Source of the DNA: Kocuria sp.
Lineage (GTDB): Bacteria; Actinomycetota; Actinomycetes; Actinomycetales; Micrococcaceae
Assembly (NCBI GenBank): GCA_030454085.1
Contig: JAKDJD010000002.1
Coordinates: 55,328 to 119,327, forward strand
DNA length: 64,000 nt
Reading direction: 5' to 3'
Below the pieces are notes generated by a model that ran no database searches, was not told the origin of the DNA, and saw nothing but the letters and a program-made list of their open reading frames with translations. Positions 1 to 8,698 of this stretch are shown one piece after another (within the stretch, counting starts at the first letter, position 1; the number at the start of each line of letters is the position of its first letter). The translations under genes and the position numbers were made by a program.

Positions 1-224
1 CCGGCTTCTTTGGCCACACGAATGATCTCCTCCACATCGAGGTAGGCCCGCACGGGATGACCTTCCTCGCCTATCGGGTAGGCCTCATCCGCCTGCTGGC
101 GATGAATGGAGTGACGGTCCTCGTAGGGAAATACGCCAACAGTTTTGGCGCCCAGCTCGTACGCCGCGCGGTAGGCACGGATGGCGATCTCGCCGCGGTT
201 GGCGACCAGGATCTTGGAGAACAT
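1..224 (-). CDS. pyc: Pyruvate carboxylase, N-terminal fragment (gene runs off the left edge)
   Basis: The reverse strand from the ATG at 224 gives 74 residues of a biotin-carboxylase N-terminus, beginning [16 protein letters not shown] and continuing through an FPYEDRHS segment and [12 protein letters not shown]. That combination is typical of actinobacterial pyruvate carboxylase rather than acetyl- or propionyl-CoA carboxylase. The enzyme carboxylates pyruvate to oxaloacetate in the cytosol using ATP, bicarbonate and biotin. Only the first part of the preATP-grasp domain is visible. The catalytic, carboxyltransferase and biotinyl domains lie outside the window. The gene is divergent from the parA-like gene, with about 270 bp between them. 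That spacer holds a small dyad (GCTCGC/GCGAGC, 245-265) in the presumed 5' leader and no strong Shine-Dalgarno sequence. Confidence 0.9.
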   Translation of the reverse strand, partial: MFSKILVANRGEIAIRAYRAAYELGAKTVGVFPYEDRHSIHRQQADEAYPIGEEGHPVRAYLDVEEIIRVAKEA

Positions 225-495
225 TGATAACCGTTTCCGCCCCGGCTCGCGAAAGGTTTGCGAGCACCGGACTTGTCTCGACGATCGGAGCACTTCAGCT
301 CAGTGGTATGTCGTATCTTACGGGCTTCCGTGATTGCACTAACTTAGTAGACCACCCCGCGGTCCAAAACTTTGTGACGTCCGATCACCGTTCGCATTCC
401 GGAGTGTTCAATTGCGGATCCTGCGGTCATGATTTCGATTCCGAGCCCGGTATGATGTTGGGGCATTTGGTCGTCGACATCATCGCGAGGTTCGT

Positions 496-1293
496 GTGAC
501 GCAGGTTGTCAGTATCAGTTCCCTCAAGGGCGGCGTCGGGAAGACCTCGGTGACTTTGGGGCTGGCCTCTGCCGCCGCCGTTCAAGGGCTCAGCACTCTG
601 GTGGTCGACCTGGATCCTCATGGGGACGCCAGCACCGGCCTGGCAGTCTCCACACACACTTCGGAAGGCGCCGACGCCGCCACGGTCCTGAGATCGCCCA
701 GAAAGAAAGCCATCCGATCGGCACGTGTTCCCGCAGGCTGGCGCTGGGACCCCGCCGCTGGCCCTCGGCCCCGCCTGGACGTCATCGTCGGTTCCTCCGG
801 GTCCGTGGCCTTCGACCACCTCCCGGCGACCCGGAAGAACTTGAGTCGATTGCGGACGGCGCTGTCTGCAACGGAGGACTATGACGTGGTCCTGATCGAC
901 TGCCCACCCACGCTCAACACGCTGACGATGATCGCATGGGCAGCATCGCAGAAGGTCCTCGCGGTCGCCGAACCGAGCCTGTTCTCCGTTGCCGGCACCG
1001 AGCGAACGATGCGCGCCATCGCCAGGTTCGAATCCGAGAATGAGTTCAAGGTCGAGGCAGCCAGCGTCGTCGTCAACAAGGTCCAGGAAGGCTCGGCCGA
1101 GCACCGGTACCGCATCGAGGAGATGAAGGGAATGTTCGGCCGCCTGGTGGTCTCTCCGACGATCACGGATGACCCCTTGTGGCAACAGATCCAGGGTTCG
1201 GCCTCCCCTGTTCACGCGTGGACCGACTACCGGTCAGCAGAGACCATGGCCGTGGCCTTCGACACGATTCTCAAGGGTCTTGTGGCCGGCTGA
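496..1293 (+). CDS. Orphan ParA/MinD-like ATPase
   Basis: The 265-residue product has a deviant Walker A motif, LKGGVGKTS, at residues 10-18, a switch segment DLDPHGD near residue 40, and a Walker B region VVLIDCPPT near residue 135. These place it in the ParA/Soj/MinD superfamily of membrane- or nucleoid-associated ATPases. The start is a GTG preceded by GAGG five bases upstream. No parB-like gene lies beside it, so a role in plasmid or chromosome partitioning is not shown. It lies between pyc and the resR/ftsR-type regulators, and is convergent with resR. It may help position a protein or a septum, but this is inference. A second ParA-like gene with a different sequence lies at 39.0 kb. Confidence 0.85.
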   Translation: MTQVVSISSLKGGVGKTSVTLGLASAAAVQGLSTLVVDLDPHGDASTGLAVSTHTSEGADAATVLRSPRKKAIRSARVPAGWRWDPAAGPRPRLDVIVGSSGSVAFDHLPATRKNLSRLRTALSATEDYDVVLIDCPPTLNTLTMIAWAASQKVLAVAEPSLFSVAGTERTMRAIARFESENEFKVEAASVVVNKVQEGSAEHRYRIEEMKGMFGRLVVSPTITDDPLWQQIQGSASPVHAWTDYRSAETMAVAFDTILKGLVAG

Positions 1294-1362
1294 TCCCGTT
1301 GCGCGGCGACATGGCGGGCATTATCCGCCACGTGGTCCGCGACCAATCGCTGGCGGGGCGGA

Positions 1363-2058
1363 TCAGCCCGCGGCGTTGTTTCGAGCGGCACGTCGTGCCG
1401 AGAGCTCGTCCCCGGGGAAATCCTTGCCCTCTTCCGCGAGAGGTCCGCGCATGTCCTCGCCGGGCATGGTCGAGAGGTTGGTCTCCAGCTCTCGCCAGAC
1501 TCGCCCGACGGCGATTCCGAAAACTCCCTGTCCGGCCTGGACGAGATCGATGACCTCGTCGGGTGACGTGCATTCGTAAACACTCGCACCATCGGACATG
1601 AGCGTGATCTGGGCCAGGTCTTCGACGCCCCTGGCGCGCAGGTGCTCGACCGAGGAACGAATCTGCTGGAGCGAGACTCCGGTGTCCAGCAGGCGCTTGA
1701 CGATCTTCAGGACCAGGACGTCACGAAAGGAATAGAGACGCTGGGTCCCCGACCCCTTGGCCCCGCGGACCGTGGGCTCCACCAGTTTCGTCCGGGCCCA
1801 GTAATCGAGCTGGCGGTAGGTGATACCCGCGGCCTTGCATGCGATGGGGCCCCGGTACCCGATGTTTTCATCGAGGGCCACGAGATCGTCATCGAACAAC
1901 ATGCCCTGGCGGCCCGTCGGAGGGGCCGGGACGATGCCTTCCATTCCGGGGAGGAGCTGTTCGTCGAACTCGGGAGGCTCGACCGTGTGAGGGACCTCCG
2001 AGGATGCGATGGTGAGACGATCCCGCTGCGGGTCGTTGTCCGATCCATGCTGGCCCAC
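1363..2058 (-). CDS. MerR-family regulator, ResR/McdR (Rv1830) type
   Basis: The product has 231 residues. It has a long acidic N-terminal tail followed by a MerR-type winged helix at about residues 65-140 (GYRGPIACKAAGITYRQLDY, then RLYSFRDVLVLKIVKRLLDTGVSLQQI). It has no C-terminal metal-binding cysteines. Gene order gcvH-garA-MerR-MerR matches Rv1826, Rv1827, Rv1828 and Rv1830 of M. tuberculosis, where Rv1830 (ResR) controls growth and division genes. The start is GTG at 2058, with AAGGAGGA about seven bases upstream, which outcompetes the internal ATG. It lies about 140 bp downstream of the FtsR-like gene on the same strand. Its orthology to Rv1830 rests on synteny and domain layout. Confidence 0.82.
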   Translation of the reverse strand: MGQHGSDNDPQRDRLTIASSEVPHTVEPPEFDEQLLPGMEGIVPAPPTGRQGMLFDDDLVALDENIGYRGPIACKAAGITYRQLDYWARTKLVEPTVRGAKGSGTQRLYSFRDVLVLKIVKRLLDTGVSLQQIRSSVEHLRARGVEDLAQITLMSDGASVYECTSPDEVIDLVQAGQGVFGIAVGRVWRELETNLSTMPGEDMRGPLAEEGKDFPGDELSARRAARNNAAG

Positions 2059-2202
2059 GCGGGTCCTCCTTCAATCAGTGAGGTCATCGTCCGAATTAGA
2101 CGTTAGAGCGACGGAGCGGGCTAATCAAAGACATTCGTCCGTGTCTTGCCGGTTGCTCGTCGGTCACGTCCCCCGCGCCTTGCCGTGCGAGTGTGCCCTA
2201 CT

Positions 2203-2946
2203 CTACCAACTCTTCTCGACGAGGTCCGCGACCAGCGTGGCGTGCAGGTTCGTGCACAGCGCCGAAAGCTCCCGAGCCGTGCGCGACGCCTTCTCCTGGG
2301 ATTCCTCGTCCCGACGGCTCGCCATGGGCGCAATCGTCTGCCCCACCAAGGCGACCTCTCGGTCGGCAGCCGCACGGAACGGTCGCAAGTGCCTGGGCTG
2401 GAGACCATGCGCGGTGAGTTGGGAACACAGGGAGGTCACCTGGGCCGCGTATTCGTCGAAGGTCCCGTCCGACTGCTCCTGAATCAGGCCGTAATTGATC
2501 AGTTCGCGGAGCATGGGGAGATCCACCGAGGTGTGACGGGACAGCTCCCGCATCGTGTACCGGCGCGGCTGCTGCGGCCGCGCTCTCACCGCGGGGATTT
2601 CCCCACCGGGTTCACCGGCTTCGGACCCGCTCTCGGGGAAACCCTGGCGCTCGAGCTCGTCGACCTTCGCCTTGATGACCTTGAGCGGGAGGTACTGGTC
2701 GCGCTGGAGGGTCAGGACGATACGGAGACGTTCGATGTCTTCGCTCGAATACTTGCGGTATCCCGTGTTGGTCCGTTGGGGGAAGACGAGACCTCGATCT
2801 TCGAGAAACCTGATTTTGGAAGCGCTCAGGTCCGGGAAAGACTCTTCGAGGTAGCTCAGGACCTGGCCAATGGTCTTGTCCTTGGTTTTCCTGCCGGAGT
2901 CGCGCTCGGACGAATCGTCGTTGTTGTCGTGTTGCGTCGTCGTCAT
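2203..2946 (-). CDS. ftsR: MerR-family regulator, FtsR (Rv1828) type
   Basis: The product has 247 residues. After a polar N-terminus, the MerR helix-turn-helix begins at about residue 25 with [20 protein letters not shown] and the signature [21 protein letters not shown], followed by a coiled dimerisation helix. The C-terminal half contains a second regulator-like segment ([20 protein letters not shown]). This matches actinobacterial FtsR/Rv1828, described in Corynebacterium glutamicum as an activator of ftsZ. It follows garA after 12 bp on the same strand, so the two are probably cotranscribed. In M. tuberculosis a bifunctional-nuclease gene (Rv1829) separates this gene from the Rv1830 homologue. 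That gene is missing here. Confidence 0.85.
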   Translation of the reverse strand: MTTTQHDNNDDSSERDSGRKTKDKTIGQVLSYLEESFPDLSASKIRFLEDRGLVFPQRTNTGYRKYSSEDIERLRIVLTLQRDQYLPLKVIKAKVDELERQGFPESGSEAGEPGGEIPAVRARPQQPRRYTMRELSRHTSVDLPMLRELINYGLIQEQSDGTFDEYAAQVTSLCSQLTAHGLQPRHLRPFRAAADREVALVGQTIAPMASRRDEESQEKASRTARELSALCTNLHATLVADLVEKSW

Positions 2947-2958
2947 TTCGACGCCGCC

Positions 2959-3411
2959 CTACTGAGCGTCGCTCGCGTAGTAGATGAAGGCGAACTTCCC
3001 GATGCGGACCTCGTCGCCGTTCTTGAGCGTCACGTGGTCCACGCGGTCCCCGTTCACATACGTTCCATTGAGCGAGCCCACGTCCGTGAGGTCGAAACGA
3101 CCCGCGTTGAACTGGAACAGTGCGTGGCGGCGCGAGACGGTCACGTCGTCGAGGAAGATATCCGCCTCCGGGTGACGGCCGGCGACGATGCCGTCGTCGT
3201 TCGTGCCGCCTTTGGCCATGCTCGCGTCCAGCAGGAAACGGGCGCTGTGCTGAGGCCCTTCCTGCGCGATGAGCAACGCCGATTCGGAAGGCAGGGCCTT
3301 GATCGCCGCGATCTCTTCTTCGGCCAGTTGTCGTTGGTGTCCTGCATTCGCGCCGGGCGCGGTCACGCCGAACGCGGTCGTGTCCGGGCTCGGATCCTGA
3401 TGATCGGTCAT
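2959..3411 (-). CDS. garA: FHA-domain metabolic regulator GarA/OdhI
   Basis: The 150-residue protein has a C-terminal forkhead-associated domain at about residues 50-140. Diagnostic elements are GRHPEADIFLDDVTVSRRHA, GSLNGTYVN and NGDEVRIGKF. In relatives the unphosphorylated protein binds and inhibits 2-oxoglutarate dehydrogenase and shifts flux toward glutamate. Phosphorylation by PknG/PknB-type kinases on an N-terminal ETTS motif relieves this. Here the N-terminal segment reads SPDTTAFG, so two threonines (T11, T12) remain but the usual context is altered. I chose the ATG at 3411 because AAGGGGAAG lies just upstream. A longer reading from 3441 lacks such a site. It is followed by ftsR and preceded by gcvH on the same strand. 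Confidence 0.88.
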   Translation of the reverse strand: MTDHQDPSPDTTAFGVTAPGANAGHQRQLAEEEIAAIKALPSESALLIAQEGPQHSARFLLDASMAKGGTNDDGIVAGRHPEADIFLDDVTVSRRHALFQFNAGRFDLTDVGSLNGTYVNGDRVDHVTLKNGDEVRIGKFAFIYYASDAQ

Positions 3412-3661
3412 ATGATTCTTCCCCTTCGATCGTGGGCGCACGCGGGCGCCTCAGCATGGCTCAGCGGGAGAAGGCTGAGGGGCCTTCCCCCGGAGCCGGG
3501 TCCGTCCACTCCGACACGGCGTCATGCATTCTCCCGTTGCGGGAGACAGCGACGCGTGAGGTTGGACCTGGACCTGAGACTTAAAGTCTAGCGTTCAGAC
3601 CTGAAAAGGACTGCCCACTGGACTCGGCAATAGTGATGAATTCCCTGACAACTCCGTCAGA

Positions 3662-4048
3662 TCAGGAGATTTCGGCTTCGTAGGCCTTCGCGTCGAGCAA
3701 CTCGTTCAGGGACTCGGGGTCGGAAGGGCGCACGCGAACGAGCCAGCCCGCGCCGTACGGATCCGAGTTGAGAACCTCCGGCCGATCCGCGAGTTCCGTG
3801 TTGACCTCCACGATTTCGCCCGCAACCGGCATGTACAGGTCGGAGACCGACTTGGTCGATTCGACCTCGCCGAAGGATTCGTTGGCCTCGAACGCCGACC
3901 CGCTGTCCGGAAGATCAACGTAGACGACGTCGCCCAAAGAGTCCTGGGCGTGATCGGTGATGCCCACGCTGACGACTCCGTCCGAGTCCGCGGCCGAGAT
4001 CCATTCGTGCTCAGAGGTGTAGGAAAGTTCGGCGGGGATAGTGCTCAT
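3662..4048 (-). CDS. gcvH: Glycine cleavage system H protein
   Basis: The product is 128 residues, the normal length for the family. It is a small lipoyl-domain protein with HEWI near the N-terminus, GITDHAQDSLGDVVYVDLP, and the lipoylation site FGEVESTKSVSDLY with the acceptor lysine in ESTKSV. GcvH carries the aminomethyl group between the P, T and L proteins of glycine decarboxylase. No gcvP, gcvT or lipoyl ligase lies in the window, so it must act with partners encoded elsewhere. The start is ATG 4048 behind GAGAGGG. A short weak dyad (CTGAC/GTCAG, 3645-3660) follows the stop. The link with garA is conserved in actinobacteria. Confidence 0.93.
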   Translation of the reverse strand: MSTIPAELSYTSEHEWISAADSDGVVSVGITDHAQDSLGDVVYVDLPDSGSAFEANESFGEVESTKSVSDLYMPVAGEIVEVNTELADRPEVLNSDPYGAGWLVRVRPSDPESLNELLDAKAYEAEIS

Positions 4049-4083
4049 GAATCGCCCTCTCGACAATGAAGGATTGCAGTGAT

Positions 4084-4117
4084 GATGCCGGTGTCGACCG
4101 AGGTCGACACCGGCATC
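4084..4117 (-). terminator. Strong inverted repeat between putA and gcvH
   Basis: Two perfect 16-base arms, beginning GATGCCGGTGTCGACC and ending GGTCGACACCGGCATC, are separated by only two bases, so the RNA loop would be formed by unpairing the innermost bases. It lies 31 bases downstream of the putA stop. There is no clear T-run on either side, so it may be a factor-independent terminator of the low-U actinobacterial kind or a 3' end stabiliser. Confidence 0.6.
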
Positions 4118-4147
4118 AATATTACACGGGCCACGTGGGGCGGGGTG

Positions 4148-7100
4148 CTAGATCACACCATCCGAGAAGTGGTTCGGATTACCGAAACGATGGGCCGTGA
4201 TCGACACTGCTTGTTCGCGAACGAACGGGAGCATTTCGACCCGTCCGGCTTCGGTGACCTCACCGTGGTAGACCGCGACGTCGGGGCGGCCGTTGAGGGA
4301 GTCGAATACCGACCCCGAGTCATCTCCGATGTAGCGGATACGACATCCCTCGAAACGGGTTCCGTCGAGATCCCTGGGCTTGATGTCCCAGATTCCGCGC
4401 AATGCAGTGCGCCAGGCCTCGTCGGTCTCCACCGTAATGTTCACTCCGGCCGAGTCGAGGGCACCCCGGACGTATACCGGCAGTTGCCGGGAAACGGAGA
4501 GTTCGACGGGGGCCTCGGCGGCCAGCCCGGCGGCCACGACGCGCAGGACCTCCGCCAACGAGGCGTCCTCGTCCCCGCGCACATGCACCTTCTGCGGGAC
4601 GTAGCGGAGAATATTCCGTTCGATACCCAGCTGGGAAGGATCGTGGCGAACGCCGAACTCCGAGCTCCACGCTTCGGCGTCCGCCGACACGGACCGCGAG
4701 AGGAACTCGATCTCCTCGCGGGTCAGGGCGTGCGGCTCGCGTGCCCTGTTGAGGAGCTGGTTCACGTTCTCGTTGGACGGCGAGGCAATCGCGGAAGCGG
4801 GCTGGGAAGTCCACTCGCCCAGGGCGACCAGGTAATTGGGTCCACCCGCCTTGGTCCCCGAACCGACCGTGGACTTCTTCCACCCGCCGAAGGGCTGACG
4901 GCGCACGATCGCGCCGGTGATCCCCCGGTTCACGTACAGGTTTCCTGCCTGGACACGGTCCAACCACGTAGCCAGCTCGTCCGAGTTCAGCGAGTGAAGG
5001 CCCGCGGTCAGGCCGTACTCCGGCGCGTTCTGGAGCTCGATGGCTTCCTCGAGCGTCTTCGCCTTCATCACGCCGAGGATCGGCCCGAAGTATTCCGTCA
5101 TGTGGTATTCGCTTCCGGGCTTCACGCCGGAGCGGACCCCTGGCGACCACAGCTTGCCGGACTCGTCCAGTTGCTTCGGTTCGATGATCCACTGCTCGCA
5201 GTCACCCAGCGTGGTCAAGCCGCGCTTGAGCTTCCCTTCCGGAGCCTTGATCACCGGTCCCATCTCCGCCCGGATGTCGGTCGGGTATGCGATGTGGAGG
5301 GACTTGACCGCATCGACCAGCTGGTTCCTGAAACGCTTTGAGGTCGCTGCCGTGCCGACCAGGATCACGGTCGAGCAGGCGGAGCATTTCTGGCCGGCAT
5401 GTCCGAACGCCGAATTCACGACGTCCTTGACGGCGAGGTCCAAGTCGGCGTTCGGGGTCACGATGATCGAATTCTTCCCCGAGGTCTCGCCGAGAAGCGG
5501 CAGATCCTTGCGGAAGGACCGGAACAGTTCGGCGGTCTCGTATCCTCCGGTGAGGATCAGCCGATCGATGTCGGGGTGGGAGACCATCGTGCGCCCCAGG
5601 TCCCGCTCGGACAGCTGGACCAACTGGAGGACGTCCCGCGGGACGCCGGCCTCCCACAGGGCATCGGCGATGACGGCGCCGCAACGCTTCGATTCGCCAG
5701 CGGGCTTGAAGAGGACCGCTGAGCCTGCCGCCAGCGCCGCCAGGGTCGAGCCCGTGGGGATGGCGACCGGGAAGTTCCACGGCGGGGTGACCATGGTGAC
5801 CTGGGAGGGGTGGTACTGGGCGCCGTCGACCTTCTCCAGGGCTTCGGCAAGTCCCGCATAGTAGTTCGCGAAGTCGATCGCCTCGGAGACCTCCGGGTCC
5901 CCCTGATCCAGCAATTTGCCCGCCTCGGACGCCATGACCTCGAGCAGCTCCGCGCGCCTTGCACCGAGAACTCGACCTGCCTTCCGCAGGATCTCGGCAC
6001 GCTCATGGGCCGGGCGCGATCCCCATTCCCGGCCGGCCTCCTTGGCGCGAGCGACGGCGTCGAGGACCTGGTCTTCCGAGGTGAGAACCGACTTCTCCAC
6101 GAGTTCACGTCCCAGGTCCGAGTTCTCGGCCCGGGCCAGAATCTGCTTGCCCCACTCACGGTTGTGGGCGAGGGACGTGTCGGTGTCAGGCGTGTTGTCA
6201 AAGACTTCGCCCGGGGAGTAGACGTTGTCCACGGTCTCCTCCGAGCGGTTCTGCTGCCTCTTCGGCGCGGGAATCTCGGAGGTGACCTTCTCGAGCGAGC
6301 GCTCGAAGCGCGCCTTCTCGCGGTCGAAGAGGAACTGGCTGTCGTTCAGATCGAAAATGGCCGACATGAAGTTCTCGCTCGAGGCGTTCTCCTCGAGGCG
6401 GCGGACCAAGTAGGAGATGGCGACGTCGAATTCTTCGGGACGCACCACGGGCGTGTACAGCAGCAGCTGGCCGACGTCTCTCCGGACCACCTCGGCCTGC
6501 TGGGCCGCCATGCCGATGAGCATTTCGTACTCGACGTCGTCGAGGACGCCGCGGTGTTCGGCCAGCAACCAGGAGAACGCGATGTCGAACAGGTTGTGGC
6601 CCGCGACGCCGAGGCGGATGTTCTTGGTGTGCTCGGGCCTGAGCGCATAGTCCAGGACCCGCTTGTAATTGGTGTCCGTGGCCTCCTTCGAGTCCCAGGT
6701 GGTCAAAGGCCACTTGTGCACCACGGCTTCGACCATTTCGAGCGAGAGGTTGGCCCCCTTGACCAAACGAACCTTGATCCGCGAGCCGCCGCTCTCGACG
6801 CGTCGTGCCGCCCACTCCTGAAGGCGCTCCATGGCCTCGAGGGTGTCCGGCAGATAGGCCTGGAGCACAATTCCGGCCTCGAGGTTCTTCAGGTGCGGCT
6901 GGTCCAGAATCCGAGTGAAGACCTCGATCGTCATGTCGAGGTCCTTGTACTCCTCCATGTCCATGTTGATGAACTTCTGCGTCCCGGCCTGGGCCGCGTA
7001 CTCGTAGAGGGGAGTCAGGCGTTCGACGGCGCGATCGACGACCGCATCGAAGGACCAGGGAGAGTGCGGTCCCGAGACGGCAGAGACCTTGATGGACACG

Positions 7101-7633
7101 TAGTCGACGTCGTCCCGGCGCAGGATGCGCTCGGTCTCGCGCAGGCGATGCTCGGCCTCCTCGTTGCCGAGAACGGCCTCGCCCAAGAGGTTGATGTTGA
7201 GCTTGTTTCCCCCGGACGTCAGATGCTTGATCGCGGGACCGAGCTTCTCGTCCCGGGCGTCCACGATCAGGTGACCGACCATGTCCCTCATCGCCTTGCG
7301 CGCCACGGGAATCGTGGGCCAGGGCATCTTGGGGGCCACGACTCCGCCCGCACGGACGGCCGCGCGCAGGTGCGGCGGAAGGAATTTGGGCACGATGGGC
7401 GCGAGCCGTCCGAGGTTCTTGCCCGCCGCGGCGTCGTCCTCGGGACGAATGACCTCGTCAACGAAACCCACAGTGAATTCGAGCCCGTGGGGGTCCTTGA
7501 GGACGCCGGCCAGCTGCGCCGCAGCCTTGTCCTCCGGAACGTCCCGAGAGGCTTCCAACCAGCCCCTGACAATCTTTCCGGCCTCTGTGGCCATCTTCTG
7601 GTATTCCACGGAAGCGAAAGGGTTCGACGACAA
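4148..7633 (-). CDS. putA: Bifunctional proline dehydrogenase / delta-1-pyrroline-5-carboxylate dehydrogenase PutA
   Basis: The 1161-residue product oxidises proline to pyrroline-5-carboxylate with FAD, then glutamate semialdehyde to glutamate with NAD+. The proline dehydrogenase barrel spans about residues 130-440 (YVSIKVSAVSGP, LQAYLPDT, IKVRLVKGANLSLEM). The aldehyde dehydrogenase domain covers about 520-1000, with the general-base segment LGETSGKNS near residue 715 and the catalytic cysteine in GHAGQKCSACS near residue 748. The N-terminus has no ribbon-helix-helix DNA-binding domain, so unlike enterobacterial PutA it should not repress itself. The start is TTG 7633, seven bases after a strong GAGGAGG. 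The divergent LysR gene is the likely regulator. PutA is expected to be peripherally membrane-associated, passing electrons to quinone. Confidence 0.95.
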   Translation of the reverse strand: MSSNPFASVEYQKMATEAGKIVRGWLEASRDVPEDKAAAQLAGVLKDPHGLEFTVGFVDEVIRPEDDAAAGKNLGRLAPIVPKFLPPHLRAAVRAGGVVAPKMPWPTIPVARKAMRDMVGHLIVDARDEKLGPAIKHLTSGGNKLNINLLGEAVLGNEEAEHRLRETERILRRDDVDYVSIKVSAVSGPHSPWSFDAVVDRAVERLTPLYEYAAQAGTQKFINMDMEEYKDLDMTIEVFTRILDQPHLKNLEAGIVLQAYLPDTLEAMERLQEWAARRVESGGSRIKVRLVKGANLSLEMVEAVVHKWPLTTWDSKEATDTNYKRVLDYALRPEHTKNIRLGVAGHNLFDIAFSWLLAEHRGVLDDVEYEMLIGMAAQQAEVVRRDVGQLLLYTPVVRPEEFDVAISYLVRRLEENASSENFMSAIFDLNDSQFLFDREKARFERSLEKVTSEIPAPKRQQNRSEETVDNVYSPGEVFDNTPDTDTSLAHNREWGKQILARAENSDLGRELVEKSVLTSEDQVLDAVARAKEAGREWGSRPAHERAEILRKAGRVLGARRAELLEVMASEAGKLLDQGDPEVSEAIDFANYYAGLAEALEKVDGAQYHPSQVTMVTPPWNFPVAIPTGSTLAALAAGSAVLFKPAGESKRCGAVIADALWEAGVPRDVLQLVQLSERDLGRTMVSHPDIDRLILTGGYETAELFRSFRKDLPLLGETSGKNSIIVTPNADLDLAVKDVVNSAFGHAGQKCSACSTVILVGTAATSKRFRNQLVDAVKSLHIAYPTDIRAEMGPVIKAPEGKLKRGLTTLGDCEQWIIEPKQLDESGKLWSPGVRSGVKPGSEYHMTEYFGPILGVMKAKTLEEAIELQNAPEYGLTAGLHSLNSDELATWLDRVQAGNLYVNRGITGAIVRRQPFGGWKKSTVGSGTKAGGPNYLVALGEWTSQPASAIASPSNENVNQLLNRAREPHALTREEIEFLSRSVSADAEAWSSEFGVRHDPSQLGIERNILRYVPQKVHVRGDEDASLAEVLRVVAAGLAAEAPVELSVSRQLPVYVRGALDSAGVNITVETDEAWRTALRGIWDIKPRDLDGTRFEGCRIRYIGDDSGSVFDSLNGRPDVAVYHGEVTEAGRVEMLPFVREQAVSITAHRFGNPNHFSDGVI

Positions 7634-7734
7634 AAAATGCCTCCTCTAGAAGTTGCGGTGCCGCAAAGACAGCCGACAGCGTACGTCTCCATTGACGTGT
7701 GCGCACAGCGCGCTCCGGTCCAGTATGTACCATG

Positions 7735-7761
7735 ATTTCAGTTAGAAAAAGTTACTGAAAT
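7735..7761. promoter_or_regulatory. Candidate LysR operator between putA and lysR
   Basis: A perfect dyad, ATTTCAGT (7735-7742) and ACTGAAAT (7754-7761), is separated by 11 bases. This is the T-N11-A layout of LysR-family binding sites. It lies in the AT-rich spacer about 100 bp upstream of the putA start and 40 bp upstream of the regulator start, where it could control both. Confidence 0.6.
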
Positions 7762-7800
7762 TTACGATTACCCGTAAGTTCGGCTCATGGATTGAGGAAC

Positions 7801-8694
7801 ATGCTCGACGTCCGGAAACTGCGCGTCCTCCAGGAATTATCCGCCCGAGGAACCCTCGCGGAAACGGCGGATGTCCTGGGGTACACCCCGTCAGCCGTTT
7901 CCCAGCAACTGACCGCCCTGGAGAAGGAGTGCGGACACCGACTCCTCATGAAACAAGGGCGGACGGTCGCGCTCACACCGAAGGCCCGGATCCTTGTCGA
8001 GCATACCGAGAAAATACTGCACGAGCTGACGCTTGCACAGACCGCTCTCGAGTCCACGGACGACTCCCCCGCGGGCACTGTCCGTCTCGCCATTTTTCAG
8101 ACCGCGGCGATGGCGTTGCTGACGGACACGCTCGAGGCCCTGGCCGAGACACACCCTGACCTCAAGGTCGAAGTGCTCCAACGCGAACCGGAGGCGGCCC
8201 TGGAGCACACCTATATGAGAGACGTGGACCTGGTGATCGCGGAGCAGTACCCGCACCACGCGGTCAGAGAATTCGCCGAGCTCGACTCTCGCCCCCTGAA
8301 CGAGGATCCCGTCATGCTGGCCGTCGCGCCCGAGTCCGAGGTCTACTCGATCGAGGACGCCGCCAGCGCACCGTGGGTCATGGAGACCCGCTCGAATGCC
8401 AGCCGCAGCTGGGCGGAGCATGTCTGTCGGTCCGCAGGATTCGAACCGGATGTCCGATTCGAATTCGACGACGTCAGGACGCACATCGACCTCGTGGAAT
8501 GCGGCCGGGCGATAGGCCTCCTCCCCGGTTTCGCCTGGGCCGGGTCGACACCCCGAGTCCGCCTCATCGAGCTCCCGAATCTGCCGCACCGACGAGTCTT
8601 CACGTCGGCCAGGCGTGACATGGCCCAGAGGCCGGCCATCGAAGCCGTTCGACGCGCGCTCGAAACCTCGGCCATGAAGGTCAAGCTCTTGTAG
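7801..8694 (+). CDS. LysR-family regulator, probable proline-catabolism regulator
   Basis: The product has 297 residues. The N-terminal winged helix (residues 1-60) shows the LysR pattern LRVLQELSARGTLAETADVL, then SAVSQQLTALE. A periplasmic-binding-type effector domain follows from about residue 90 (GTVRLAIFQTAAMALL) and ends near IEAVRRAL. It is transcribed away from putA across a 150-bp spacer holding a T-N11-A dyad, so control of putA is likely but inferred. A TTG at 7792, in frame three codons upstream, is an alternative start. ATG 7801 fits the family N-terminus better, although its GAGGA is close. The gene ends 4 bp before the convergent SorC gene. Confidence 0.88.
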   Translation: MLDVRKLRVLQELSARGTLAETADVLGYTPSAVSQQLTALEKECGHRLLMKQGRTVALTPKARILVEHTEKILHELTLAQTALESTDDSPAGTVRLAIFQTAAMALLTDTLEALAETHPDLKVEVLQREPEAALEHTYMRDVDLVIAEQYPHHAVREFAELDSRPLNEDPVMLAVAPESEVYSIEDAASAPWVMETRSNASRSWAEHVCRSAGFEPDVRFEFDDVRTHIDLVECGRAIGLLPGFAWAGSTPRVRLIELPNLPHRRVFTSARRDMAQRPAIEAVRRALETSAMKVKLL

Positions 8695-8698
8695 AACC

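Noticed and set aside
2146..3591. Long plus-strand open frame of 481 residues
   Set aside because: It is antisense to garA and ftsR, is low in recognisable motifs and is explained by GC-rich codon bias of those genes.
3442..4080. Possible glycine riboswitch upstream of gcvH
   Set aside because: No tandem aptamer-like conserved core was seen, and the leader is only about 30-60 bases before the putA 3' end.
4079..5341. Plus-strand open frame of 420 residues
   Set aside because: Antisense to putA, with no family signature. PutA's own frame is well supported.
5810..7735. Plus-strand open frame of 641 residues
   Set aside because: Also a mirror of putA. No start site or conserved motif.
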